Notes under the pieces: model-generated
What the model was told of the DNA's origin: nothing
Database searches by the model: none
What the model saw: only the letters and a program-made list of their open reading frames with translations
Position numbers and translations under genes: made by a program
Part shown: piece after piece, positions 35,004 to 45,402 of the stretch
Position numbering within the stretch: position 1 is the stretch's first letter
Layout of the letters: each line of letters starts with the position of its first letter
Source of the DNA: Periconia sp. R9002
Taxonomy: Eukaryota; Ascomycota; Dothideomycetes; Pleosporales; Periconiaceae
Direction: 5' to 3'
Length of the DNA: 64,000 nt
Assembly (NCBI GenBank): GCA_023627715.1
Contig: JAMAHW010000003.1
Coordinates: forward strand, 124,001 to 188,000

Positions 35004-36193
35004 TGTGACGGTTATTATTGCATTTGTGATGGGGGAGGTGGCAGTGGGATGACGATGTGAGGTGAACTACCTAGTTTAAAGGAGGAGCCGAAGCTATACA
35101 TATCGAGTTAAGCTCCATCGTATTCGTGTGCTTCCTTTGCGATTTGCGATAGGAATTGCCCATAGCTGAAGGGGCCTAGAATGAATTCAGAAAGAACATA
35201 CATGCCTACCTAGGTACATATCTATCCATCTATCTACGTATGGGCCCAAGTCAGTCACGTATCTTTCTTTTTCAATCTTGAATGTTGGCAGCACCCGATG
35301 CGACTAGATATACATACATCCATGTACCTAGTTATCAGATCTAGAAATCCCAGACATCAGGTATTGTGCTATCACAGGACAAAATTTCAAGCAGATGATT
35401 GGCCCTACGTATTCGAATGTATTCACTTGGCGACAAGTCCAATTGCGGGGGTGGATGCTCCCGCCCCCAATCCTTATCCTCGACCACCCACCACAACAGT
35501 CCATCAGTCCATTCATCCATGGTGTCTTGTATGCAACATCTGACTGCACTGCATTCACATCACCGGCCTCGTCATCACTCCTCAACACCCACACATGCAA
35601 TCGCCCGCTAGTCCCAAACAGGCCCAGAATGCTGCTAAGCCACCAATGTAGCGCCACCGGCTCGGTCGGCATCCACAATATGCGACGGAAGGCGTAGCAT
35701 ACCATACGTACCACACCCACCATCTGTTCTTTCCCATTCATTTAAATATCGCAAACCACCTTGCTACCCACTGACCTACTCTCCCAATAATCTCAAACCA
35801 ACTTCACTTCTGAACGCTACCGCCGTCGCGATTGTGTAGGTATAAATCTCACCGTTTGCGACCCACCACTTCACATCATTTCCTAAAGCGGAGCATCGAC
35901 CACGACCTAGGAAGCCGAGAAAAGACCAGCAAACGCCCAGCCTCGTGCCGCGCGGACACCTTTGCCTCCAAAAGAGTCCTACTTAATCGACTCAATACCC
36001 CAATTTTCATAAAAGAAAAAGAGAAGAAGAGCACAGACGTACAAACAAGGGCGAAATCGGAGAAGAGAAGGCCAGACCAAAGACAAAGACAAAAAGTTCT
36101 ACACTCGACAAACCCGCCGGTTCTTCTACATCACCACTTGACCTCCGCCAATCTCTCTAAACCTCCCTCACTCTCTTCCTTCATTCACAAACC
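35004..36193. other. Intergenic and 5' untranslated region
   Basis: About 1.2 kb. It includes a perfect TACCTAGGTA palindrome at 35207-35216 and, from about 35750, the likely promoter and leader of the gene at 36194. A 137-codon minus-strand frame at 35328-35741 shows no family features and is not called. Confidence 0.55.
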
Positions 36194-36640
36194 ATGTCTG
36201 GAAAACAAGTACGTCTCCATGAACCCCTCCCTCACACACCACCCACCACTCCCTCTCCAAAAACTAACCCTCTCCCACAGGACTACCCAGGCGCACCCCC
36301 GGCCTACCCAACTCCCGTCCACCACGACGCCGGACCAGCTCCCTACGGCACACCACCTCCCGGCGCGCAAGTAGGCTACTACAACCAAGGCCCTCCCCCG
36401 CCCAGCGACTACAGCGGCGGCACACCGAACCCGTACGCGCAAGGCCCGAATCCCTACGGGCCTCCCCCAGGACAGTACGGAGGGTACCCCCCACAGCAGC
36501 AACCCATGTATTACCAGCAGGGCCCGCCGCCGCCGGGTGGTTATTACGCTGATGAGCGCGGTGGCGGTGGCAAGGGAGGATTGTTGGCTGGGTTGGCGGC
36601 TGCGTTGGCGTGTTGCTGTTGTTTGGATTGTCTTTTTTAA
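36194..36640 (+). CDS. Pro/Gly/Tyr-rich protein with C-terminal CYSTM-like segment
   Basis: Exons 36194-36208 (5 codons, MSGKQ) and 36281-36640 give 124 aa. The first exon is only 15 nt and joins through GTACGT...CACAG in phase 0. The body is low-complexity, with Pro, Gly, Tyr and Gln repeats (YNQGPPPPSDYSG, GQYGGYPPQQQP). The C-terminus GGLLAGLAAALACCCCLDCLF is a short hydrophobic segment with four consecutive cysteines plus one, the hallmark of CYSTM proteins, small tail-anchored stress-related proteins of fungi and plants. The cysteines may be palmitoylated or bind metal. Function in stress tolerance is inferred from the family. Confidence 0.8.
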   Translation: MSGKQVRLHEPLPHTPPTTPSPKTNPLPQDYPGAPPAYPTPVHHDAGPAPYGTPPPGAQVGYYNQGPPPPSDYSGGTPNPYAQGPNPYGPPPGQYGGYPPQQQPMYYQQGPPPPGGYYADERGGGGKGGLLAGLAAALACCCCLDCLF

Positions 36641-36875
36641 AGGGTGTTGGGTTTTGGGTATGGCGTTTTTTACTCGGACAACTTTTCACACCCCCCTTTT
36701 TTCTCCTTTCTCTCAGACTTAACGGCCATCATTTCACAACTCGGAAACATTTCTTCCTTCCTTCCTCACCAACAAACAAACACGCCTGCGGGACAGGGCT
36801 AATACCATCACACCACCACCTTTTCCAGCATACCCGAGAGGAGAGACGGACGGTCGATCAGATCTCTTTTGTCAG

Positions 36876-36878
<3 letters not shown>

Positions 36879-36907
<29 letters not shown>

Positions 36908-36914
36908 TGTATGT
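36879..36914. repeat. ATGT tetranucleotide microsatellite, 9 units
   Basis: Nine perfect ATGT units lie in the likely 3' untranslated region of the CYSTM-like gene. Such arrays vary in length between isolates. Confidence 0.95.
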
Positions 36915-37548
36915 AGTTGTAGCAAAGATAAAGTAATGCCTTTGTACATGCCAACAATCCATCCCAATATCGCGCAAGGTTCTCACAACCTGGAGATTTC
37001 TCTAGGTTCTCATTGTATGTCGATGTAAGTTTTGTCAGATTTAGATATTTCATAGTACCGTAGTACTAAGGGCTATCGCAAGTTTGGTAAAGTACGTTTC
37101 TACAAGATAGTATAACCTTACCTTTTGATTTACCCAATCTACATACCTAGATTCAGCGAGATTATGGACATACGGATGGGGAGCTAAGTACGTACGTATG
37201 TACGTGTCTGTCTTACCTTTTTAGATGATATAGTTAGTTACTAAGTAAGTAAGTATTGATGTAAAGCGTAATATAATATCCTCTACCTAGGTTATTGATA
37301 GGATGACGTATCATGTTGATAATAGTATGGAAAATAGGGAAGTAGGTATTATAAGGTGTTGTAAGGTGTCGTGCTTTTTGCGGTAAAGGGGGTATGTAAT
37401 GAATGTATGTAGTTGCGTAAACTATGATTGTGATTGTGATTCCCCATGTGATTGTATCAAGATTCTTCTCCACATGTTTAGGTAGGGTACACACAACCTT
37501 CGCACATGATTTATTTATTTTACTTTTTGTTTCCTTTTTTTTTGTAAA

Positions 37549-37880
37549 CGCCTAGGTACTTTGAAAGGGCGTATAGTATAGTATAATATAGCATTGTACT
37601 GTGCCTCCTGTCGGACGTATGGAAAAAATGAAGAAAAGGAAGGGAACGTGCAGTAACACCTTTGCAAAAAAATGCTGGAAGAAAAACCTAAACGCCTACT
37701 TTATAAGAGCAGGCGTATAGTATCGTATAGTATTGCATCTTATCTTATTGTTACTCCTCCCCGCTCCTGTCAAATGTGTAGAAAAGATGGAGAGAGAGAG
37801 AGAGAGAGGAAGACAGAGAAAATGAAGGGATCGTGCAGAAAACACCTTTACAAAAAAAAATGCCGGATTTAGAAAAAAAA
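37549..37880. repeat. Two-copy diverged tandem duplication
   Basis: Copy A (37549-37690) and copy B (37693-37880) share an ordered set of blocks: aaacgcct, gcgtatagtat, cctgtc, then gaagggaacgtgcag / gaagggatcgtgcag, aacacctttgc/ac and an A-run before atgctgga / atgccgga. Copy B is longer because of extra sequence and an AG microsatellite at 37791-37808. The duplication lies between two converging genes. Confidence 0.75.
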
Positions 37881-38326
37881 GAAAAAAAAATTCTTTTCTT
37901 GCCTTTCTTCGCCTTTGAAAAACAAACAAATATTCTTTTGTGTGTAATATACCTCTTTTCTTTCTTTTCTTTCTCTCGCATATGTAAGTAGCACATCTTG
38001 AGTTCGAAACAGTTCCCAACCCCCATCCCATCACATATCTCATTCATCCGTTTGCCCCCATTTCTTCCCATGCTGTCACCAAAAAAAAAAAACGCCATAT
38101 AAACACCAAAGCTTTCCATGTACCTAAATTCAACAACAAGCGAGCGCCGTCTCGCCGGAAAGCCGTGTGTCTAATATTAGTTATGAGAATGCGGTATACG
38201 CCATGAAAATGTTAGATCGATTTCCTCGTTCGTACAAGCAAGCAAGCATCAATCCAGTGAGAAAAAAAGGCCACTCTAGAGGGGGATCCGAAAGAAGTGT
38301 TTGAGAAAACGGAGGGGGTGGGGGGT

Positions 38327-40396
38327 TCAGTACTTCGTCGAACCCCGATGCGCGCCGATGGGAGCAGGGTTCGGACTAGCTTTGCCGCCGCTGCCCCAAG
38401 AAAGACCGCTCAACCGCTTGTTGCTCGTGCTCGATGTCGTGGATGCACCGTCCTTGCTCTTGCCATTCACCTCGTCCTCCTCTTCCATGCTGAACAGACC
38501 TTGCTCTTCCTCGATGCGCTCCCGGTTGATGCTGCTGCTGCTCACGGCGCGATCGATGCCAATGCGACCACCCGAGCTTCCCACGCTTGATCCGGAGGCG
38601 AGTCGGTTCATCCCGGGGTGTACTGGTAGGACGTTGGGGATAGAGCCCTCCTCCGAAGCGCGCGATGAAAGTCGTGTGCGCTGGAGTTGCTGGCTGATCA
38701 TGCTCATGGACGCTTGACGGGGAGGCGAGGCTACAAAGGGGCTTGTATCCCCAATCGCGGGTCGGGGGAGGGCACGTAGAGAAGGGCTAGCATTCGGGTG
38801 TAGGGAGGAATTGCGGAGCGGCGATCCCACATGACCAAACTGTGAAGCCCCCGGGTTAGATCCAGACTCTTCCTGTGTTGTCCGCTTTCCCCAGAGAGAT
38901 TGGTAGCGCGAAGGTGACGATGTTGCGCCGGATGGTGATCCCATCTTGAGCTCTGAAGCGGTTGGTGAGGCACCCAGTCTAGACATGGAACCTCGGTGGG
39001 AGAGCATGAGGCCCTCGTTCTCGTTCTGGTCGCGTGAAAACCGACGATATTTTTCCTCTGGTGTTAGCAGATCGTTCAGCGAGCTAGGTAACATATCCTC
39101 TTCGAATTTCCCAATCAAATCCGAGTCATCCCACTCATCGTGGGCTGCAAACGGACCACGTGCTCCCACGCTAGCAGACAGCATGCCTCTAGATCGGGGC
39201 AAACCGAGCTCAGAATGCATGATACGGCGTCCTTGAGATTGTTCGCCCGATTCTGGCGGTGAAGAGCCCAAGGCAGCAGCGGTCCTCCGAGAGCCATTGC
39301 CAAACGCCGAATCGTGCAAGTTCCTCAGAGCTGTGGAAGAATCCCCGGCGAATGATGAGGGCGGAGAGTTGGCGAGGAATTTTGCAGGAACCGACGAGGC
39401 AATGGGGCCGAACCGCGCCATTTCAGAGATGCCTTGGCTGTCAAAAGACGCAGGTAAGCCGACATCTGCCACCGTGAGACCTTTCAAAGGAGGCGACATG
39501 GGAGCGCGACCGTTCTCGTTTGGCGGAGAGCCATAGTTGGAGCCAGGATGCGAGGAAAATGTGGTATCAATGGTGGGTATCATGTCATAACCGGGTTTCT
39601 GGTAGTATTCGTCCATGTTGTACGGGTAGTTTTGCTGGGGAGCCATTGCTTGCATGGTCAGCAGCGAGCTATTGGGCGCGGGATCTGGATGGTGAGGGAT
39701 ATTCATGCGACCGAAGGGACCCCCGCCACCCCCGCCGGCAGCGGCAGAGATGTTGTTTCGATTTAGGATGTGGCCGTTGGGGAGGATGTGGGCGAGGGCG
39801 CATTTGGGGCCGAACTTGCAATTTCCCTGCTCGTGGGTTAACTTGGATACCCGGGAGTGTCGGGCCCGGTGGAACGTACCTTTGTGAAGTATTTGCAAGG
39901 CGCGCGCTCGGTCAGAGGCTCGTCGGAGTGGAGGAAGGGACAAGCCTTGCCTGCCTGGCAGGCTCCTTGACGATAGAATTTGCAAGGGACATGTGAGGTG
40001 CCTATTCCCGTTAGCCACTGGCCATGCTGCCACGGACGGTTGGAGGTTTGGCCTACTTTTGTTGTTTGGGGGACTGCGCGGGCCGGCGAAGCCCATGTCG
40101 CGCAGGTTTGCACCTTGTGCGTGGCCGTTGTTCATGCGATTATGCGAGCCGGCGGGAACGGGCATGGGCCCGTTGGCATTCTGGCCGGGCATGCTGCCCG
40201 ACGAGTTGTGGCGGAAGTCACCAGAGGGACGATGTGAAATGCGCGGGGGTTGTGAGGTGGAATTTGTGGGAGTGTTTGAGTAATTGGGAGGCGGGCTCAG
40301 TTGGTGGGCGAAGGCGTGCTGTTGTTGCAGCGGTGGTGGGGGCAGGTCGTGGTGGTGGGGCTTATCGTCGGCATCGGTGGATACGAAGGCAGCCAT
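38327..40396 (-). CDS. CCCH zinc-finger RNA-binding protein
   Basis: Exons 40057-40396, 39880-40001 and 38327-39826 give 653 aa. The second exon carries most of the paired fingers: CKFYRQGACQAGKACPFLH (residues 120-138) and CKYFTKGNCKFGPKCALAH (149-167), both C-x7/8-C-x5-C-x3-H, the second split by the second intron. Without these introns the fingers are destroyed, which supports the model. The N-terminus is Pro/His/Asn-rich and the long C-terminal part is Ser-rich and disordered with an EEKYRRFSRDQNE helix. Tandem CCCH fingers bind AU-rich RNA or regulate mRNA fate. It resembles Lee1-like fungal proteins, but I cannot assign a specific name. An upstream in-frame ATG (40579) exists, but the MAAFVSTDADD start is preferred because the upstream part reads as leader sequence. 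Confidence 0.85.
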   Translation of the reverse strand: MAAFVSTDADDKPHHHDLPPPPLQQQHAFAHQLSPPPNYSNTPTNSTSQPPRISHRPSGDFRHNSSGSMPGQNANGPMPVPAGSHNRMNNGHAQGANLRDMGFAGPRSPPNNKSRPNLQPSVAAWPVANGNRHLTCPLQILSSRSLPGRQGLSLPPLRRASDRARALQILHKGTFHRARHSRVSKLTHEQGNCKFGPKCALAHILPNGHILNRNNISAAAGGGGGGPFGRMNIPHHPDPAPNSSLLTMQAMAPQQNYPYNMDEYYQKPGYDMIPTIDTTFSSHPGSNYGSPPNENGRAPMSPPLKGLTVADVGLPASFDSQGISEMARFGPIASSVPAKFLANSPPSSFAGDSSTALRNLHDSAFGNGSRRTAAALGSSPPESGEQSQGRRIMHSELGLPRSRGMLSASVGARGPFAAHDEWDDSDLIGKFEEDMLPSSLNDLLTPEEKYRRFSRDQNENEGLMLSHRGSMSRLGASPTASELKMGSPSGATSSPSRYQSLWGKRTTQEESGSNPGASQFGHVGSPLRNSSLHPNASPSLRALPRPAIGDTSPFVASPPRQASMSMISQQLQRTRLSSRASEEGSIPNVLPVHPGMNRLASGSSVGSSGGRIGIDRAVSSSSINRERIEEEQGLFSMEEEDEVNGKSKDGASTTSSTSNKRLSGLSWGSGGKASPNPAPIGAHRGSTKY

Positions 40397-41293
40397 GGTC
40401 GTCGAACGAGGGATGGGAGGGAGGGAGGTTGGTGGTGGAGGAGGATATGTACAGCGTGTCGGAGAGAGTATGTCGGTAGGTTGACTGTCTCTTCGCTCGA
40501 GACAGAGACGAACGACGTCGGAGGCAGCGAAAGAGACAAAGTCACTGGTAGCAGGCCAAGGGCTAGCCGGGATACGCAAGGGTCATCATGCATGGCTGAA
40601 GACGCAAGACAGGCTATCTCTATCACATTCACCCTCTCAGGCTCCCCTCATTCACCCTCTCTGTCTCCATCCTCGCCACCCTCATCCACCCACTCACCGT
40701 CTTCTCACGCCTCTGTTCAGCCCTCGTCCATCCTGCACCGCCTCACCTCACCCCACACTCATCATCCCGTCAACTGTATTTGATGTCGGTCTCATCTCAT
40801 CTCACGTGCCTCTTCCATCGACGTACCTACAGTACCTACATCAGGTATGGGGTGGGGAAGAGGTAGGGGGTGAGAGAGCACGCGCACCCCCACCCAGCCA
40901 CATTATCATATCATCCGTTCTCTCCTTCCTCCCCAGGATAACTCGTCATCTGGACACCCCTCTCCTTTCCTGGGGCAAAAATCATCCCTTCTGCACACAC
41001 TTGGCTACCTACTATTCCCAAACATACACCTACATGCGTAGACATGTTTCATTCGGCCAAAGCTGTCTGGGTGGTATTCATGCTAATCGTACAAGCTATC
41101 TATATCCTCTTTAAACATGATATAAAAAACCATTTATCCTCCACTAATCTTTTTCCATCGTCCTCATGGCATGCCCAAAGTTGCATCTCCGAGAAAGACT
41201 CCAACTTCAACCCAGGGCTGCGCGCTACCAGTCTGATATTCCCTTGTTAGCAACCAGAAAAAGGCCTCCAATTTTCTCATAGTCATGGCAGTA
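40397..41293. other. Intergenic region upstream of the CCCH gene
   Basis: About 900 bp with pyrimidine-rich tracts and repeated tcatctcatctc and gtacctacagtacctac segments near 40790-40850. It should hold the CCCH promoter and the 3' end of the next minus-strand gene. Confidence 0.6.
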
Positions 41294-44200
41294 CTAACTA
41301 TGTCCAATACGAAGAATCCCCGCTGAACATGTGTTGTTGTGCCATTCCATCTGCAAGTCATCCATCACAAAAACCTGCGGCAGCCCGACGTTGGCCGTGA
41401 ATGCGTTGAACTGGATCCCCGAAAGCCCACGGAATTGACCGTTGAACTCCACCTTCGTGAGTTGGCAGTTGAGAAACCCCTTGCAGGCCGGGATGATCAC
41501 ATTCTGTTCCTCGACCAACACCTCTTTCTTCAATGATGCCTCCCACCGGAAGGCCGAGATTCGAAGCCTGCACGATTGAATGCCATTCAGCGCGCACCCA
41601 AAGTAGCCCGAGTACGCATTGAACCAGTACGCGTCCACTGATGCTCGAGGTCCTGCGCCAAGTTCACCCGGTAGCAACGTTCCTGCAAAGGCAGAATTCG
41701 GGAGAAGACTGCTCGCAATGGGCAAGAACATGGCAACGTTGGGTTGCGAGCGAGCCGGAAAGGGTTCCCACTTGTCCGGTACGTACGCGAAGCCGTTTGA
41801 GTAGAACAAGTGATGATAAGGATTCGACATTCCACTCACTGGAAGAACTAACCCTCGATCGCCACTCGCAGTGGTATCATCAAAATTAAGCATGAATGGC
41901 CCCGACTCCCCGCAGAGTGGTGGCTGAGGGTCCTGTCTTGGCGCCAATTTCGTATCCAACGCCATGTCTGAGTGGTTCACCGCCGCCGCACTGACCATCG
42001 TCTTGAATTTGGTGGGTGTAGGGCTTGATTCAAGAAGTGGGAGAGATGGCAATTTCGAAGGCAGTGTCTCTCGCAGGGTCCTAGTAGTTAGAGGCAATGA
42101 TGTCCAGTCCGGCCCGGTTAAAGATGGATAAGTTCCAGTCCAATAGGATACCGTCGTGACAATGGATGGTGTAGGAAATACGAAGCTGAAAGACTTCACT
42201 CCATAGGCAATGGCCTTGGTCATGAGATCTCTGGTGCTGGATTGGCATTGAAAGTCCGTCCCAGTACAGGTAGAAGTCGCCGACGAGCTGTTCCAAGACG
42301 ACGTAGAATTCAATGTAGAAATTGCAGTCAGAGTACTCGAAAAGGTAGTGTTAGCAAAGCTTGTGAAAGACGGAGGCCGTAGGGTGGTAGTCGTAGTCGA
42401 CACAGAAGATCCAATAGTCGGGCTTGTCAAGGAGATTGGAGGGCTACTGGAACCGAGCGAGGAGCTTCCTGAACTTGAACGGCTCTGCGGAGGTTCAAGT
42501 GACAGAGTGCTACTATCCGGTTTCGAAGATGAGACCCTCGAAGACGAGCCTGAAGTAAGCTCGTTTGCACCACTTGAGGATGGTGATGATGTTACTGAAG
42601 GCTTTGATATCGTAGAAAGCGGTCCACTTGTTGAAGAGCTCTGACTCGAGACTGATGGTGTGACAAAAGTGGATGAACCACTCGATACGGCCTGACTATT
42701 TGTAGCTTCACCGTTCGATGTAGTTTCTGGCCTCGGAGATGAGAGTTGCAACGACGTGAGTAGCGGGCTCTTCAAGGACGATGAAGATAAGGATGGAGGT
42801 AGGTTTGATGAAGCTAAAGGCCCCGACACAATAGGAGATGAAGAGGGAACTCCAGGATTTGTAGATGCTGAAGCCGATCCAGAGGGTATCATAGGAGTTG
42901 ACAATGATAGAAAACTCGTTGGAGAAGTTTGTATCGGTGTAGTAATTCCATCAAACGGGCTCTTCGTTGGGCTTGGAGGTAGGGGAAGGCCAGATGAAGA
43001 CGCTGGCAGAGTGTTGCTTTGACCGCTTGTCAATGGATTCGAGGGATTGGAGATTAGACCATCGGAGGACGAGGATGCCGAAGATACAGGTCCTGGGCTA
43101 AACACAGACGTGGGTCTGGTTGTGATGGTTGTCTGACCCCCCGGTGTACTGCTTATCAGAGTCATAACAGACGAGGAAGCACTTGGAGAAACACTTCCGG
43201 GCGCAGTCGTGCTCAAAGTTCCCGTGGGAGGTGATGGTCCGTTGCTTCCAACACTTGAAACACTGGTATTTGTCGGAGTCGGTGAAGGACCTCCTGAAGG
43301 CGTCGGTATAATCGGGCTGCCCGTTGTAGGCGGAGCTGTTGAGGGATTCGCAGGATCGGAAGCCACTGGGGTGCTGTGAGCGTTCGGCGGCGAAATCGGA
43401 TTGACAGGTGAAGGTGTTCCTGGGCCTGGCAGCGTTGGAGATGATGTAACCGCAGCGGGTGAGCTTTGTCCTGGAGTTGGAGGTACAACCGAGCTTGGAG
43501 GTCTATCGGGCCCGGAAGACACTGCCGAGCTGATTGCAATGCTAGACGGCCCATTATTCGATACCAGAGGACTGGATACTGGTGGAGAAAACACCGGAGG
43601 TGGAACCCCTGAAGAGCCTGGAACAGACGCCGTGGGGGTATTTGAGATTCCTCCAGGCGGCGGAGCACTTGTTATGACATATGAGCTCAGTGGAGCAGAA
43701 GGCTGTCCTAGAGGCGTGGTCGTGCTTCCAGCGCTTTTGGATACTAGAGAGCTAAATTGGGTCGACGGAGCCATGCTGTGGGTAAGCCAATATGTCGTGC
43801 CATTGATGACCGAGTAGTAATATGTACCGTGGTTATCATCAGTCGTGGATGCTCCGATTAACGAGACTGTGATGATGGGTCCTGGAAGGGTAATAAAGGC
43901 AGTGGTGCAACTGGTTTCAAGAGCAGCGACGGGCTGAAAAAGCTGCAACAGGCCTTCGATGCTCAGCCAACAAGTGAAGAGGAACAAGCCAAAAAGCAAA
44001 AGTGTATAGAACCGATCCATCCAAAAGGGCGTCGAGAAGGGTGTTAAAAATCCACGGAAGAAAATGCGGAGGAACTCGTGAGTCCACCGATAGGCTCGAC
44101 AGGGCCACCACTTACAGGGCCGAGGTAAGTGACGCCTCCATCCCTTACGCTGGGCAGACAATTTCTGTATATGTTGCAAGTCTTTCAGCTGCAGCTCCAA

Positions 44201-44395
44201 ATGGCGCTCGATGTTGGATTCGTATGAAGACATGGTGGTGGGAGTTTGGGATTGGCCTGTACCGTCCATGGTATTGGTGTCCACCATGCTCGAAGGACCG
44301 CTCAAGCTGGATGGTAGACTGGAGGATCGACCTGCTGCTTTTTTGCTGTTCTGCTTGCCAGTTCCTTTGCCTTTGCGGAGTTTACTCTTTCCCAT
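41294..44395 (-). CDS. Large Ser/Thr/Pro-rich stalked type II membrane protein
   Basis: A single exon encodes 1,033 aa. The N-terminal 125 residues are Lys/Arg/Ser-rich and probably cytosolic. One strong membrane segment, FYTLLLFGLFLFTCWLSIEG, follows at about residues 130-150. Beyond it lies a stalk of roughly 550 residues built from Ser, Thr, Pro and Gly with imperfect short repeats (SSSSG, TSPT, PSSVV), which should be heavily O-glycosylated. The last 230 residues form a compact domain with several cysteines, starting CGESGPFMLNFDD and including YWFNAYSGYFGCALNG and VFVMDDLQMEWHN. This tail looks like a beta-rich fungal domain, perhaps carbohydrate-binding, but I cannot name it. Orientation places the domain outside the cell or in the Golgi lumen. 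Confidence 0.8.
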   Translation of the reverse strand: MGKSKLRKGKGTGKQNSKKAAGRSSSLPSSLSGPSSMVDTNTMDGTGQSQTPTTMSSYESNIERHLELQLKDLQHIQKLSAQRKGWRRHLPRPCKWWPCRAYRWTHEFLRIFFRGFLTPFSTPFWMDRFYTLLLFGLFLFTCWLSIEGLLQLFQPVAALETSCTTAFITLPGPIITVSLIGASTTDDNHGTYYYSVINGTTYWLTHSMAPSTQFSSLVSKSAGSTTTPLGQPSAPLSSYVITSAPPPGGISNTPTASVPGSSGVPPPVFSPPVSSPLVSNNGPSSIAISSAVSSGPDRPPSSVVPPTPGQSSPAAVTSSPTLPGPGTPSPVNPISPPNAHSTPVASDPANPSTAPPTTGSPIIPTPSGGPSPTPTNTSVSSVGSNGPSPPTGTLSTTAPGSVSPSASSSVMTLISSTPGGQTTITTRPTSVFSPGPVSSASSSSDGLISNPSNPLTSGQSNTLPASSSGLPLPPSPTKSPFDGITTPIQTSPTSFLSLSTPMIPSGSASASTNPGVPSSSPIVSGPLASSNLPPSLSSSSLKSPLLTSLQLSSPRPETTSNGEATNSQAVSSGSSTFVTPSVSSQSSSTSGPLSTISKPSVTSSPSSSGANELTSGSSSRVSSSKPDSSTLSLEPPQSRSSSGSSSLGSSSPPISLTSPTIGSSVSTTTTTLRPPSFTSFANTTFSSTLTAISTLNSTSSWNSSSATSTCTGTDFQCQSSTRDLMTKAIAYGVKSFSFVFPTPSIVTTVSYWTGTYPSLTGPDWTSLPLTTRTLRETLPSKLPSLPLLESSPTPTKFKTMVSAAAVNHSDMALDTKLAPRQDPQPPLCGESGPFMLNFDDTTASGDRGLVLPVSGMSNPYHHLFYSNGFAYVPDKWEPFPARSQPNVAMFLPIASSLLPNSAFAGTLLPGELGAGPRASVDAYWFNAYSGYFGCALNGIQSCRLRISAFRWEASLKKEVLVEEQNVIIPACKGFLNCQLTKVEFNGQFRGLSGIQFNAFTANVGLPQVFVMDDLQMEWHNNTCSAGILRIGHS

Positions 44396-45402
44396 AGTCT
44401 AGGGAAAGGCGAGAAGATGTTGAAGTTAGGATACAAGTGCGAAGATACTAGAAGAAGTGTATTGCACAATAATTGCGAGATTGAATCCAATGTTTGGGAA
44501 GGGTAGTGCGAAGAGGAGTGAGGAGAAAGGTTGCAGCAAGTTTGCTGGGAGGTGTTTGTTGCCTGCAGGCTGTTTCCTTCCATGTTTGCGGCTGGTGAGG
44601 CCTCGGTCAAGTCAGAGCGGTAATGTCGATGACAAACATGGAATGCGGCTACCTGGCGAGGAAGTAAAAGAGAAAGAGTGAGTGAGTGAGTGAAGGAGGG
44701 TTAGAGAAGCATGAAGAGAAAGAAGAAGGATGAAGAGTGTGGGTGGAAAAGAAGAAGACGGAACGGGCCGTGTCAAGGAACGGAGACGGGCGAGGCCTAC
44801 TAATAGAAGCAAGTGCATATATATAACTGGGCATACGAATGTACTTATGTAGGTACATGTGGAGTGGAGGCAGCGTACGTGGAGCGATGGTGATTCAATT
44901 TGTGCGAGCAAGGTCACGATGGCTCCTTCCTAATATTATTAGCCATTGCAAATTAAAACCTGCAGAGTCTACCAGCACCCCGGCACCCCATACTTATCGT
45001 TTAGATACCCGCCATACATGTGTGCATTTCACTTATGGCCGGCGACGGGAATTACAAAGCAGAGTGCCGGGGCGCAATCTATCTTGGTCGTCTCCGTCGA
45101 TACGTAGGTATCATCGTGCAGCACCACAGCGTCGCACCGAAGCCTTTTCAACACCCATGTCTTCATCAAAATGGCCTCGGCCGCACACCCACCCTGGTCC
45201 ACACCCCGTGTTTTCCCTAACTAATTCGTTCCTAGATTGGACGGTTTTGTATGTAGAAACCCATCATGGCGGGGTCGTCCTTTGTTCGTTCGTTCGCATC
45301 ACGCTCGCATTCGACAAAACACCATGCATATACACACGCACATACTAGACAGGCCATGCCAGCAAACAAATAAAGTGCCATGTCGTAATCATTATATTCC
45401 TC
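44396..45402. other. Intergenic region upstream of the stalked protein gene
   Basis: About 1 kb. A gtgagtgagtgagtga microsatellite lies near 44680. The rest includes the promoter and the 3' untranslated region of UTP18. No gene is supported. Confidence 0.6.

Larger units (their letters stand above)
36641..38326. other. Repeat-rich convergent intergenic region
   Basis: This 1.7-kb region between converging genes holds an ATGT microsatellite (36879-36914), an AG microsatellite (37791-37808), poly-A/T runs and a two-copy tandem duplication (37549-37880). Motifs tacctaggtt and cctaggtac occur near 37285 and 37551. No gene is evident. Confidence 0.6.

Noticed and set aside
35328..35741. 137-codon minus-strand frame
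   Set aside because: No family features, no clear promoter, and it lies in the upstream region of the gene at 36194.
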